From: an uncultured Bacteroides sp.
GTDB taxonomy: Bacteria; Bacteroidota; Bacteroidia; Bacteroidales; Bacteroidaceae
Length of the DNA stretch: 64,000 nt
Reading direction: 5' to 3'
Assembly: GCF_937912035.1 (NCBI RefSeq)
Contig: NZ_CALDPF010000031.1
Coordinates: 186,001 to 250,000 of the forward strand
The translations under genes and the position numbers were made by a program. The notes under the pieces were generated by a model. The model had not been told where the DNA came from, did not search any database, and worked only from the letters and a program-made list of their open reading frames with translations. Shown here piece after piece: positions 25,921-34,018 of this stretch (positions within the stretch are counted from its first letter, which is position 1; every line of letters starts with the position of its first letter).

Positions 25921-26686
25921 GATTTTTCTTTTTACAGATTATGTATATAGGATTATATGTCAGTGTTACCATGTCATTCTCAGTCGAGAACAGTTCCTTA
26001 TATCTGGTGATAAAACTGTTCAGTTCCTTTCGTGTCCATTTTTCTTTCTTAATGCCATTCACGCCTGTTTTTTTGAGATGCCTCAAGACATCCTCAGGAG
26101 AGTTGAAATACAGACATATTTTTTCTTCTCCAGAGTATATTATATCGTAGTGTTCTGTCAGAGCATCTCGGATAGTTTCCACATCAATGTATCTTAACAT
26201 TGAGGAATTGACCGAAGCTATTTCCCTGAAATTATCCGGAGCAAATGTACTTATTGCAAGAATACCGGAATCTGTAAGCTTTTTTCTGCATCCGTTCAGG
26301 AAGTCTATAGGATTTTCAAACCATTGGATGGCAGAACATGAAATAATCATATCCTGATTCTCTGGCAAATCTATACTTTCAGCATCACCGGGCAAGAAAC
26401 TGCTGTTTTCATTCAACAGTTCATGTATCTGATACTCCATCTCCTCACATATATCGTTCATTATAAGTTTCTCTACAGCATTCTCCTTAAGGAAAATACG
26501 TGTGAACAGTCCTGTCCCACAGCCTATTTCCAGTACATTATTTTTCCTTGTTTGTGGGGCGAATCTCTTTATAATGTTGTTCATTTGCTCGGCAATGTGT
26601 CTTTGTATTACAGCATTGTCAGAGTAAGTATATCTTGCCTTTGAGAAACGTTGTCTGACCAGATCTTTATCAATGTAATTATTCAT
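25907..26686 (-). CDS. bioC: Malonyl-ACP O-methyltransferase
   Basis: A 259-residue SAM methyltransferase that starts pimelate synthesis by methylating malonyl-ACP. The family start KDLVRQRFSKARYTYSDNAVIQ is followed by the SAM motif VLEIGCGTGLFTRIFL (51-66) and the later motif IISCSAIQWFENP, typical of BioC. It is preceded by bioG with an 8-base overlap. The pairing with BioG, an esterase that removes the methyl group, is a known variation in Gram-negative bacteria. Confidence 0.9.
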   Translation of the reverse strand: MNNYIDKDLVRQRFSKARYTYSDNAVIQRHIAEQMNNIIKRFAPQTRKNNVLEIGCGTGLFTRIFLKENAVEKLIMNDICEEMEYQIHELLNENSSFLPGDAESIDLPENQDMIISCSAIQWFENPIDFLNGCRKKLTDSGILAISTFAPDNFREIASVNSSMLRYIDVETIRDALTEHYDIIYSGEEKICLYFNSPEDVLRHLKKTGVNGIKKEKWTRKELNSFITRYKELFSTENDMVTLTYNPIYIICKKKNHEKE

Positions 26687-27374
26687 ATTGGTAAAAATTT
26701 GATTTTTCGGGATTCAGAAGAAAGTGATTGAAAAACTCAGAGCAATAATGTTCCATATCTTCTAGGGTTACAACCTGTGTTTCTGTATCTTTCCACGATG
26801 CAATCTGGTTTTCCGGCGGAAATATCTTGTCAGACATACCTATTATAGCCATATCCCATTTCAGTGATTTTTCCTTCTCATCCTCGTGAACCATATTCCA
26901 TAAACTCAAAAGTTCTTGTTTAAGGCTCTCTATGTCACGATATGGCATGTGTGAAAGGAATTCTTTTGTATTATCCGTGCTTCCACATATTCTTCTTCTG
27001 AATCTTGTTAGAGTCTTTTCGGAGAAATTTTCCATTGTGCCTTTGAAGATTTCTACAGGAATGCCATAAGTATCGTTTATTGGATTAGTGGTTCCATTGA
27101 AAGCCGTCTTTTGTCTTATTTTCAGATGACAGGCTTCTTCCCTTGAAAGAATATCTGTGGCAACCCATACACCCATTGACCATGCTAATACAGTAATACC
27201 TTTATATTGCATGACTGATGTATAGTCGAATTCAAGATTGCTGTAGTCAAAGCACAGCATATAGTCGTATCCCTCATTGATATCTCTGTTGAAGAGGTTC
27301 TCATCAGAGCCCCATCCGGCAAAGAACAATATAAGTTCAGGATTATTTTCTTTCTTTATGAATACTTGTTTCAT
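26679..27374 (-). CDS. bioG: Pimeloyl-ACP methyl ester esterase, BioG type (DUF452)
   Basis: A 231-residue alpha/beta hydrolase. LILFFAGWGSDENLF (14-28) and the nucleophile elbow AWSMGVWVATDIL match the BioG/DUF452 family, which hydrolyses pimeloyl-ACP methyl ester and so stops chain elongation. His in DMEHYCSEFFNH near residue 213 probably completes the triad. It overlaps bioF by 4 bases and bioC by 8. Confidence 0.88.
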   Translation of the reverse strand: MKQVFIKKENNPELILFFAGWGSDENLFNRDINEGYDYMLCFDYSNLEFDYTSVMQYKGITVLAWSMGVWVATDILSREEACHLKIRQKTAFNGTTNPINDTYGIPVEIFKGTMENFSEKTLTRFRRRICGSTDNTKEFLSHMPYRDIESLKQELLSLWNMVHEDEKEKSLKWDMAIIGMSDKIFPPENQIASWKDTETQVVTLEDMEHYCSEFFNHFLLNPEKSNFYQYE

Positions 27375-28558
27375 ATACTTTGTATTATGATTTCTATTTT
27401 TTCGTTCAGACGATTGATTTCATCCTCAGTAACAGCTGCAGTAAGCGAAAATCTCAGTCTTTCCGAACCGGCAGGTACTGTGGGTTGACGTATAGGCAGG
27501 ACATAATATCCTTCCTTCTGCATCAGCTCTGAAGCCGCTATGGCCTTTTCATTGCTTCCGAGCATAAAAGGAATGATGTGACTGTCCGAAATACAGTCTA
27601 TTCCCATGGACATGATTTTATCTTTGACCATACGCGATATGAGTGACAGATGTTTTCTTCTGTCATTCCATTCCTCCAGGCGACTGAATATATATCTGGT
27701 CCAGGCAATATTGACAGGAGGCAATGCTGTTGTAAATATAAACGGACGCATCTTGTTTATCAGATATTTCCTTACATCAGACGAACATACCACATAAGCA
27801 CCTGCAGAAGCAAGAGCCTTACCTAAAGTGCCGCAAAGAAAGTCTATATTGTTTATGCAGCCTTGTTCTTCGGCCACACCGAGCCCTTTTTCTCCTCTTA
27901 CACCTATGCCATGGGCCTCGTCTACGTAAAGCATTACGATAGGGTATTTCCTCTTTATTTCGCTTAACAGCTTTAAGTCAGCCACATCTCCATCCATACT
28001 GAAGATACTTTCTGTAACTATAATAATGCTACTGTAAGAATTGTAATATTTTTTTACAAGCATTTCCAGCTGTTCATAGTCCTGATGCCTGAATCTTATG
28101 CATTGGGAGCCTGTGAGTCTGATTCCGTCTATTATGCTGGCATGAACCAGTTTGTCTGCCAGAACAAGTGTGTTTTTATCTGTTACGGCAGGCAATATCC
28201 CAGTATTCATCTGATACCCGCTTCCGAAGAGGAGTGAAGACTCTCTCTCAAACTTCTTTGCTATCAGGTTTTCCGTTTCCTGATAAATCTGATAATTACC
28301 TGAAAGAAGCCTTGAGGAAGAAGAAGTGAACGGAATATCTTCAATTCTGCATTTTGTCAGGAAATCTTCCTGTATTTCTTTTTCGGATGCTATACCCAGA
28401 TAGTCGTTTGACGACAGATTAAGCATAGGACTACTGTATTTGCCGTCTTTTATGGTCACAAATTTGCCGTCATGTATAATGTCCGGCAATTTTCTCAAAC
28501 CTCCGGACCTTTCCAGTTCCTGAAGCTCGTTATGTATTCTTGTCTCTATATGATTCAT
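27371..28558 (-). CDS. bioF: 8-amino-7-oxononanoate synthase
   Basis: A 395-residue PLP-dependent alpha-oxoamine synthase condensing pimeloyl-ACP with L-alanine. SSNDYLGIASEKEIQ, LVHASIIDGIRL, YVDEAHGIGVRG and the PLP lysine in GTLGKALASAGAY are visible. The ATG at 28558 is preferred over an upstream start at 28669, because it leaves a clean 2-base gap after the bioA stop and the extra residues are unlike the family. It is a paralogue of spt at 4636-5823 and shares its fold, but its neighbours clearly place it in biotin synthesis. Confidence 0.92.
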   Translation of the reverse strand: MNHIETRIHNELQELERSGGLRKLPDIIHDGKFVTIKDGKYSSPMLNLSSNDYLGIASEKEIQEDFLTKCRIEDIPFTSSSSRLLSGNYQIYQETENLIAKKFERESSLLFGSGYQMNTGILPAVTDKNTLVLADKLVHASIIDGIRLTGSQCIRFRHQDYEQLEMLVKKYYNSYSSIIIVTESIFSMDGDVADLKLLSEIKRKYPIVMLYVDEAHGIGVRGEKGLGVAEEQGCINNIDFLCGTLGKALASAGAYVVCSSDVRKYLINKMRPFIFTTALPPVNIAWTRYIFSRLEEWNDRRKHLSLISRMVKDKIMSMGIDCISDSHIIPFMLGSNEKAIAASELMQKEGYYVLPIRQPTVPAGSERLRFSLTAAVTEDEINRLNEKIEIIIQSI

Positions 28559-28560
28559 GG

Positions 28561-29847
28561 TCAGTTCATTATGATTTTCAGAAGTGATGATGTAAGCTTG
28601 CTTAACTCTTCGGCGGTGATAATGAACGGAGGCATGATATAAACCAGTTTTCCGAAAGGACGTACCCAAATGCCTTCTTCCACAAAGCGTTTCTGGAGAT
28701 AAGCCATGTCCACCTCTTTCTTCATCTCTATTACACCTATTGCGCCCAATACTCTTACATCCTCCACTTCAGGACATTCCTTTGCCGGTGCAAGTTCTAT
28801 CTTCATCTGTTTCTCTATCATTTCAACTTTCTCTTTCCAGCCTGAAGATAGAAGCAGTTCGACTGAAGCCTTGGCTACAGCACACGCCAACGGATTCCCC
28901 ATAAATGTAGGGCCGTGCATAAATACTCCAGGCGATGCGGAAGATATTCCGTGAGCTATCTTCTCGTTTGTAGCCACAGCAGAGAATGTCATGTATCCTC
29001 CTGTCAATGCCTTGCCGATACACATAATGTCCGGTACTATTCCTGCATGTTCGTAAGCGAAAAGTTTGCCTGTCCTGCCGAATCCTGTAGCAATCTCATC
29101 GAAGATTAATACCAGACCGTATTTTTTGCACAGTTCAGATGCTTCGATAAGATATTGCGGATGATAGAACCGCATACCTCCTGCACCCTGCACTACTGGT
29201 TCCAGTATCAGCCCTGCTATTTCATGGTGATGATTCTCGATAATATTTTTCAATGGCTCGATATCATCTGTCAGCCATTCTCCTCCGAAACGTGATTTTG
29301 GGGAAGGAGCAAAGAATCTCACCGGAAGTGAACTGCCGAACAGACTGTGCATACCGGTTACTGGGTCGCATACCGACATGGCATTCCATGTATCGCCATG
29401 ATATCCCGAACGTATGGTGACGAAATTCGTCTTCTCTTTGTTGCCTTGCGAGTGCTGGTACTGTACTGCCATCTTCAATGCAACTTCCACAGCCACAGAA
29501 CCACTGTCGGCATAGAATATATGTTCCATTTTATCCGGCAATATATCGAGAAGAAGTTTTCCAAGGTCTATTGCAGGCTGGTGTGTGAATCCGCCGAACA
29601 TTATATGCGACATATTTTTCAGCTGGTTTTCTATAGCACTGTTCAGTACCGGGTGGTTGTAACCATGCACTGCACACCACCATGACGACATCCCGTCAAT
29701 CAGTTCCGTACCGTCTTCCAGATAAATTCTGCATCCTTCCGCCCTTTTCACCTTATAAGTGGGTAGGGGATTGTTGGTTGATGTGTAAGGATGCCACAAA
29801 TGCTTTCTGTCGAAAGAGTCGAAGTTTATATTTTCATTAGAGTTCAT
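28561..29847 (-). CDS. bioA: Adenosylmethionine-8-amino-7-oxononanoate aminotransferase
   Basis: A 428-residue class III aminotransferase that converts KAPA to DAPA using SAM as amino donor. HLWHPYTS near residue 16 and MSSWWCAVHGYNHPVL are hallmarks of BioA, and the PLP lysine is in CIGKALTGGYMTFSA. GYHGDTWNAMSVCDP and FDEIATGFGRTGKLFA are also typical. It follows bioB with an 11-base overlap and ends 2 bases before bioF. Confidence 0.94.
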   Translation of the reverse strand: MNSNENINFDSFDRKHLWHPYTSTNNPLPTYKVKRAEGCRIYLEDGTELIDGMSSWWCAVHGYNHPVLNSAIENQLKNMSHIMFGGFTHQPAIDLGKLLLDILPDKMEHIFYADSGSVAVEVALKMAVQYQHSQGNKEKTNFVTIRSGYHGDTWNAMSVCDPVTGMHSLFGSSLPVRFFAPSPKSRFGGEWLTDDIEPLKNIIENHHHEIAGLILEPVVQGAGGMRFYHPQYLIEASELCKKYGLVLIFDEIATGFGRTGKLFAYEHAGIVPDIMCIGKALTGGYMTFSAVATNEKIAHGISSASPGVFMHGPTFMGNPLACAVAKASVELLLSSGWKEKVEMIEKQMKIELAPAKECPEVEDVRVLGAIGVIEMKKEVDMAYLQKRFVEEGIWVRPFGKLVYIMPPFIITAEELSKLTSSLLKIIMN

Positions 29848-30793
29848 ATCCGCTTTCTTTTATTCTTTTTATATCTTCATCTATACCTGAACCTATTGTA
29901 GTCAACAGATTGCCTACAATGGCCGAGTTTATTCCTGTGTAAAGAGCCTGCTTTACACCTTCTTCACTGATCTGACTTCTTCCACCCGCAAATCTGAGAT
30001 ATGCTTTAGGGTTTACCATACGGAATAAAGCTATAGTCCTCAGAATTTCCTCTTCAGTGAGCTTTTCTGTATTTTCAAGAGGAGTTCCCTTTATGGGCTG
30101 CAGAAGATTGATAGGAATAGACAATATGCCCAGGTCTCTCAGTATCAGGGCCATTTCAGCTCTGTCCTCCATACTCTCACCCATACCTATTATACCACCG
30201 CTACACACAGTCATTCCACATTTCTGTGCAGCCTTTATCGTCTCTATCTTTTGTTCCTGAGAATGTGTGCTACACAGTTTCCCGAACATTCCCGGTGATG
30301 TTTCAAGATTGCAATGGTATCTTTCTACTCCTGATTCATGGAGTTTTTGCAGTTGCTGGTAGTTGACAAGGCCAAGTGAGGCACATAACTTTATATTACA
30401 GTTCTCTTTTATTTTCCGATATATGCTGCATATCTTGTCCAGTTCTCTGTCGTTAGGTTTTTTCCCGCTTGTGACAAGAGAGAATCTTGACACTCCGTAT
30501 CTTTCGTTCTCAGCAGCATGTTTCACACAAATATCTTCTGAAACTACTCCGTATTCTTCTATGTTTGTGGAGTAATGAACCGATTGTGCGCACCATTTGC
30601 AGTTTTCGGGACATCTTCCGGATTTTGCATTTATAATGGAGCACATGTCAAATTTGTTTGAGGCAAACTTCAATGTTATCTGGTGTGCTAACTCTATCAC
30701 CTCGCTCAGAGGATAATGCTTCACTATATGAAGAATGTCTTCAACATTTACATAGTCTCCGTTTAGAATTTTTTGTCGAATTTCAGCTATCAT
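29837..30793 (-). CDS. bioB: Biotin synthase
   Basis: A 318-residue radical-SAM enzyme inserting sulfur into dethiobiotin. The 4Fe-4S motif is in SGRCPENCKWCAQS (CxxxCxxC), with NLETSPGMF, GGIIGMGES and AYLRFAGGRSQ also present. Additional Cys residues and the Arg of the 2Fe-2S site are in place. It is the first enzyme gene of the operon. Its ATG is only 21 bases after the stem of an intrinsic terminator that also covers the end of the preceding small gene, so expression should depend on read-through or an unseen promoter. Confidence 0.95.
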   Translation of the reverse strand: MIAEIRQKILNGDYVNVEDILHIVKHYPLSEVIELAHQITLKFASNKFDMCSIINAKSGRCPENCKWCAQSVHYSTNIEEYGVVSEDICVKHAAENERYGVSRFSLVTSGKKPNDRELDKICSIYRKIKENCNIKLCASLGLVNYQQLQKLHESGVERYHCNLETSPGMFGKLCSTHSQEQKIETIKAAQKCGMTVCSGGIIGMGESMEDRAEMALILRDLGILSIPINLLQPIKGTPLENTEKLTEEEILRTIALFRMVNPKAYLRFAGGRSQISEEGVKQALYTGINSAIVGNLLTTIGSGIDEDIKRIKESGYEL

Positions 30794-30807
30794 ATATCAA
30801 TTGTAAT

Positions 30808-30862
30808 AAAAAAAGAAGACCTTCAGCCAAAAAGGGTTATTTCTTTTTGGCTGAAGGTCTTC
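30808..30862 (-). terminator. Perfect 20-bp hairpin and T-run just before bioB, overlapping the upstream gene
   Basis: The arms at 30815-30834 and 30843-30862 are perfectly complementary over 20 bp, with an 8-nt loop. Left arm begins GAAGACCTTC and right arm ends GAAGGTCTTC. On the minus strand seven T residues follow (30808-30814), so it terminates transcription heading into bioB. The stop codon of the upstream small gene (30823-30825) lies in the arm read second by RNA polymerase. This is the layout expected of a translation-sensitive attenuator, although it could simply end the small gene. Confidence 0.85.
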
Positions 30863-31200
30863 CTGTCAGTTTTATAATAATCTAGATTTTCAGGATTACA
30901 GTCCAGAGTTATAACAGAAGGTATATAGTTTCGTACAGACACATTTATCCCAAGAATATCGGACTGAATATCTATTTGCACTTCCTTATCGTTATACTCA
31001 TCTGCTTCTTTCTTCTGGTTTATTTTAGGCAAACTTTCCCTATATTCTTTCTTGTCAAGTGCAGAATCTGCAATATCCTTACTTACATGTCCTATGTTCA
31101 CCTGACAGCGAATACTTGCAAAAACAGCATAAGCTTTACGGCTCCATTTACGGAAACGTACACTTTTCTTGAAATAATATTTACTGTCTTTAAAGTTCAT
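30823..31200 (-). CDS. Small basic protein upstream of the biotin operon
   Basis: A 125-residue soluble protein with no signal peptide. It has a basic amphipathic N-terminus (KKSVRFRKWSRKAYAVFASI) followed by RCQVNIGHVSKDIADSALDK, and a less ordered acidic middle. I recall short Bacteroidales proteins with a similar W-S-R-K-x-Y-A-x-F...V-x-I-G pattern, but cannot name a family or function. A -7 box at 31221-31228 puts its transcript start just upstream. The last 13 codons lie inside the terminator hairpin before bioB. It may be a leader gene whose translation controls the biotin operon, or an independent gene. Confidence 0.65.
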   Translation of the reverse strand: MNFKDSKYYFKKSVRFRKWSRKAYAVFASIRCQVNIGHVSKDIADSALDKKEYRESLPKINQKKEADEYNDKEVQIDIQSDILGINVSVRNYIPSVITLDCNPENLDYYKTDRKTFSQKEITLFG

Positions 31201-31203
31201 ATT

Positions 31204-31228
31204 GTTTGGGAATTGCGTTGCAAACTTA
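31204..31228 (-). promoter_or_regulatory. -7 box and overlapping dyad at the biotin operon promoter
   Basis: The minus strand has TAAGTTTG at 31221-31228, a match to TAnnTTTG. An inverted repeat GTTTG-N12-CAAAC (31204-31208 and 31221-31225) overlaps the -7 box and the expected start of transcription. It could be an operator for a biotin-responsive regulator, but I cannot confirm the known BirA consensus. Confidence 0.5.
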
Positions 31229-31260
31229 AATAAAAAGATTTACAAATCAAAATATTCTTT

Positions 31261-32031
31261 TCAGAACCACTCTTTGAACTCTGAAGCCTTTGCCTTGCTT
31301 ATGATAATCTTATCTTTCAGTTCGAACGGAATATTAAGGTTTATAACAAGCCGTCCGTTGAACCACAGGCTTATATCCTTTATGGCTTTTCTTGATATAA
31401 GGAACTGTCTGTTTGCTCTGAAAAAGAGTTTTGGATTAAGCATATCGGTAAGATCATCAAGAGACATTGTAAACGGATGTTGTTTTCCGTCTTCATCAAC
31501 GGCTTTTACCATTCCGTCTGATATGTAGAAGAACAATATCGAATTGACGGACAAAGGAACGAACTTATCTCCTTTCACTGGAATCAGGAAGTGTGATTTA
31601 TAGTTTTCTTCCTTGTTTAGCTTTTTTACTATTTCATTGATTATGTCGCTTTGTTTTTCGCTTTCACTTTTATGTGATACAAGCAAGTCCAGTTTTGCAA
31701 AAGCCTTTTTCAGATCTTCTGCATTAATAGGCTTCAGAAGGTAATCAATACTGTTTACCTTGAATGCCTTTAGTGCATATTCATCGTATGCGGTTGTAAA
31801 AATGATAGGGCAGAAGATTTTTATATGGTCGAATATTTCGAATGCGGAGCCATCTGCCAGATGTATATCCATGAAAACAAGTTCCGGCATCCCGTTGTTT
31901 TCCAGCCACTCTATACTTTCGTTTATGCTGTCTGCCTCACCAACTATTTCCGCTTCGGGACATACTTCGGCAAGTATTGCCTTAAGGTTTCTTAGTGCTG
32001 CCTTTTCGTCTTCTATGATAAATATTCTCAT
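31261..32031 (-). CDS. LytTR-family response regulator
   Basis: A 256-residue regulator with receiver domain 1-120 (phosphoacceptor D55 in VFMDIHLADGS; conserved Lys in YLLKPINAEDL) and a C-terminal LytTR DNA-binding domain (about 150-256; FLIPVKGDKFVPLSVNSILFF, FFRANRQFLISRKAI). LytTR proteins usually bind pairs of 9-bp direct repeats. Cotranscribed with the kinase (13-base gap), the adaptor and the RND pump. Two 9-bp repeats with a 12-bp spacer upstream of the pump gene are candidate targets. Confidence 0.92.
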   Translation of the reverse strand: MRIFIIEDEKAALRNLKAILAEVCPEAEIVGEADSINESIEWLENNGMPELVFMDIHLADGSAFEIFDHIKIFCPIIFTTAYDEYALKAFKVNSIDYLLKPINAEDLKKAFAKLDLLVSHKSESEKQSDIINEIVKKLNKEENYKSHFLIPVKGDKFVPLSVNSILFFYISDGMVKAVDEDGKQHPFTMSLDDLTDMLNPKLFFRANRQFLISRKAIKDISLWFNGRLVINLNIPFELKDKIIISKAKASEFKEWF

Positions 32032-32044
32032 CTTGCCTGTAGTT

Positions 32045-33088
32045 TTATATAAGTGGTAGTATGACTGAAAATCGTTTCTCTGTTTCTATTATTTCTATAT
32101 CTTTCTTATATAGAAGTTTATATCTGGTGCTTAGATTGTTCAGCCCTATTCCTGTACTGCTTACTGTTCCTCTTCGTAATTGTAAGTTGTTTGAAACCTC
32201 TATAAAGTCACTTTTGGTTGTGATGTCAATTTTCAAAGGATGACGGTTGCTTATCTCATTGTGTTTCACAGCATTTTCTATAAGCATTTGTATTGCCATC
32301 TTCGGTATTTGTCTGTTTACTGCGGTCTCGTCAATATTGAAATTGAATATCAAATTATCCTCATACCTCATTTTCAGAAGATATATGTATGAATGTACTA
32401 ATTCCATTTCTTCGTTTAGTGTAATAGAATGCGAGTCGTTGTCCTTCTGTAAGGTATATCTCATGACTTTTGAGAGTTCGCTCAGATATTCCTGGGCTTT
32501 TTCGGGTGATTCCCTTATCAGTGAATATAGTGTGTTGAGAGAATTGAAAAGCATGTGTGGGTTCAACTGGTTCCTTAGTGCCTCAAACTGGTTGGCTATG
32601 TTCTCTATCTTCAGTTGTTGCATTTCCATCATCACTTTTCTGCTTTTCAGGCTTCTGTTCATCAGATAACAGCTCAGGGTGATTATTCCTGCTAGAAGGA
32701 AATCTCTCAGTGGATGTGTATATACGTGTACACTGGCTTCTATGGCCGGTATGCCGTATGTCCTGTGAAGAAGTACGAAACACTTTCCCATGATTCCGTT
32801 AAGCAACAGATCCAGGAAAAACATGATAAATACTTTTTTGGTACTTAATTCTATGCTTTCGCCATTGAATCTGAAAATTATTCTGTTGAGCCAGAACAAT
32901 ATGATAATGGACAGATAGGTGAACAGGACTTCACTGCCAACCTGTGTCCAGTCTAACCCGGGATATCCAGTGTTGGCCTCTTCGGGACTGAATAACGCTA
33001 TCAGTTCCGGAAAATTCATGGTAAATGCCACGGTTATCCCAATGGCATTTACCAGCAAGTGATATTTGTTTCTGCTGAAATATTTCAT
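32045..33088 (-). CDS. LytS-type sensor histidine kinase
   Basis: A 347-residue membrane kinase. Four hydrophobic helices lie at about 11-33, 51-72, 86-108 and 128-146. The His_kinase domain follows with phosphoacceptor H178 in LRNQLNPHMLFNSLNTLYSLI. A C-terminal HATPase_c has IPKMAIQMLIENAVKHN as its N box and STGIGLNNLSTRYKLLY as its G box. There is no large periplasmic sensor, so it may sense membrane state or a ligand in the bilayer. It forms a pair with the LytTR regulator. Confidence 0.9.
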   Translation of the reverse strand: MKYFSRNKYHLLVNAIGITVAFTMNFPELIALFSPEEANTGYPGLDWTQVGSEVLFTYLSIIILFWLNRIIFRFNGESIELSTKKVFIMFFLDLLLNGIMGKCFVLLHRTYGIPAIEASVHVYTHPLRDFLLAGIITLSCYLMNRSLKSRKVMMEMQQLKIENIANQFEALRNQLNPHMLFNSLNTLYSLIRESPEKAQEYLSELSKVMRYTLQKDNDSHSITLNEEMELVHSYIYLLKMRYEDNLIFNFNIDETAVNRQIPKMAIQMLIENAVKHNEISNRHPLKIDITTKSDFIEVSNNLQLRRGTVSSTGIGLNNLSTRYKLLYKKDIEIIETEKRFSVILPLI

Positions 33089-33097
33089 TCCGCAAAG

Positions 33098-34009
33098 TTA
33101 CATATTTTTATTCAGTTGCGCATTTACATACATGCCCGGGCGGAATAATTTGTTTGTTTCCTTCACCTTGGCATATACGTTTATTGATCGGTTTTCTGTG
33201 TTTACAGTCTGGTCGATAGATGTGATTTCTGCATTGAACGTCGTATCTTTTATACCATTTACTGTAAATGTAAGAGTTTCAGCGATGTTCAGATGTGCAA
33301 GGTCTTTTTCGTATGCTGTAAGGAGAAGCATTATTTCCGATTTGTTTATGATTTTACATACCGATTCTCCTTCACCTACATATGTTCCAAGATTTACATT
33401 CATATTTGTGACATATCCGCTTATCGGAGCCTTTACCTCAAGATACGTTTTGATACCGTTCTTCAGAAGTTCGTCCGTGTCAACATCCAGCAGTGTAAGT
33501 TTAGCTTTCGATGCTTCCAGCTGGCTCTTCATGGAAAGATATTCTGCCTTGCTCTGTTCGAATTTCTTTTCAGATGCAGCTTCTTCCGAGACAAGTTTTT
33601 CCTGTCTTTTGTATTCTTTTTCCAGGAATTCTGTCTGTGCATTGGCAGTCAGGAATTCCTGCTGCAGAAGAATGAAATCCGGATTTTTTAGCGAGGCTAT
33701 TATTTCTCCTTTTTTCACGTAGTCGCCTTCAAATACGGATATTTCGTGTATTGAGCCGCCCATAGTCAGTGTAAGTGTGGAACTCATTTTAGGAGGCATT
33801 ATTATTACTCCGTTGAATGACACAGGAGGCATTACCTGTGTAGCTCCGGTATTGGCGTCTGTTTCTTCTGATTCCGCATTGATATTTGCTGTTGTGTCTT
33901 CAATAGTGATGTTTTCACTTACTGTTTCATTTGATGAACCGTTTTCTCCCGAACAACCTATTATGATAAAGGCTGAGAATATGCTAATCGGTAAAAATAT
34001 CTTTTTCAT
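33098..34009 (-). CDS. RND efflux periplasmic adaptor lipoprotein
   Basis: A 303-residue CusB/CzcB-like membrane fusion protein. Its signal peptide ends in a lipobox at Cys19 (IIIGC). The lipoyl-like part contains GSIHEISVFEGDYVKKGEIIASL, the alpha-hairpin spans about 110-180, and the beta-barrel part contains APISGYVTNMNVNLGTYVGEG and ends FRPGMYVNAQL. It links the inner-membrane pump to the outer-membrane channel. The linker (28-60) is rich in Glu, Thr and Asn. Nine bases separate it from genes on both sides. Confidence 0.9.
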   Translation of the reverse strand: MKKIFLPISIFSAFIIIGCSGENGSSNETVSENITIEDTTANINAESEETDANTGATQVMPPVSFNGVIIMPPKMSSTLTLTMGGSIHEISVFEGDYVKKGEIIASLKNPDFILLQQEFLTANAQTEFLEKEYKRQEKLVSEEAASEKKFEQSKAEYLSMKSQLEASKAKLTLLDVDTDELLKNGIKTYLEVKAPISGYVTNMNVNLGTYVGEGESVCKIINKSEIMLLLTAYEKDLAHLNIAETLTFTVNGIKDTTFNAEITSIDQTVNTENRSINVYAKVKETNKLFRPGMYVNAQLNKNM

Positions 34010-34018
34010 GTCTTGATG

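Noticed and set aside
28559..28669. Longer start for bioF inside bioA
   Set aside because: It would add 37 residues unlike any oxoamine synthase and overlap bioA widely, while ATG 28558 directly follows the bioA stop.
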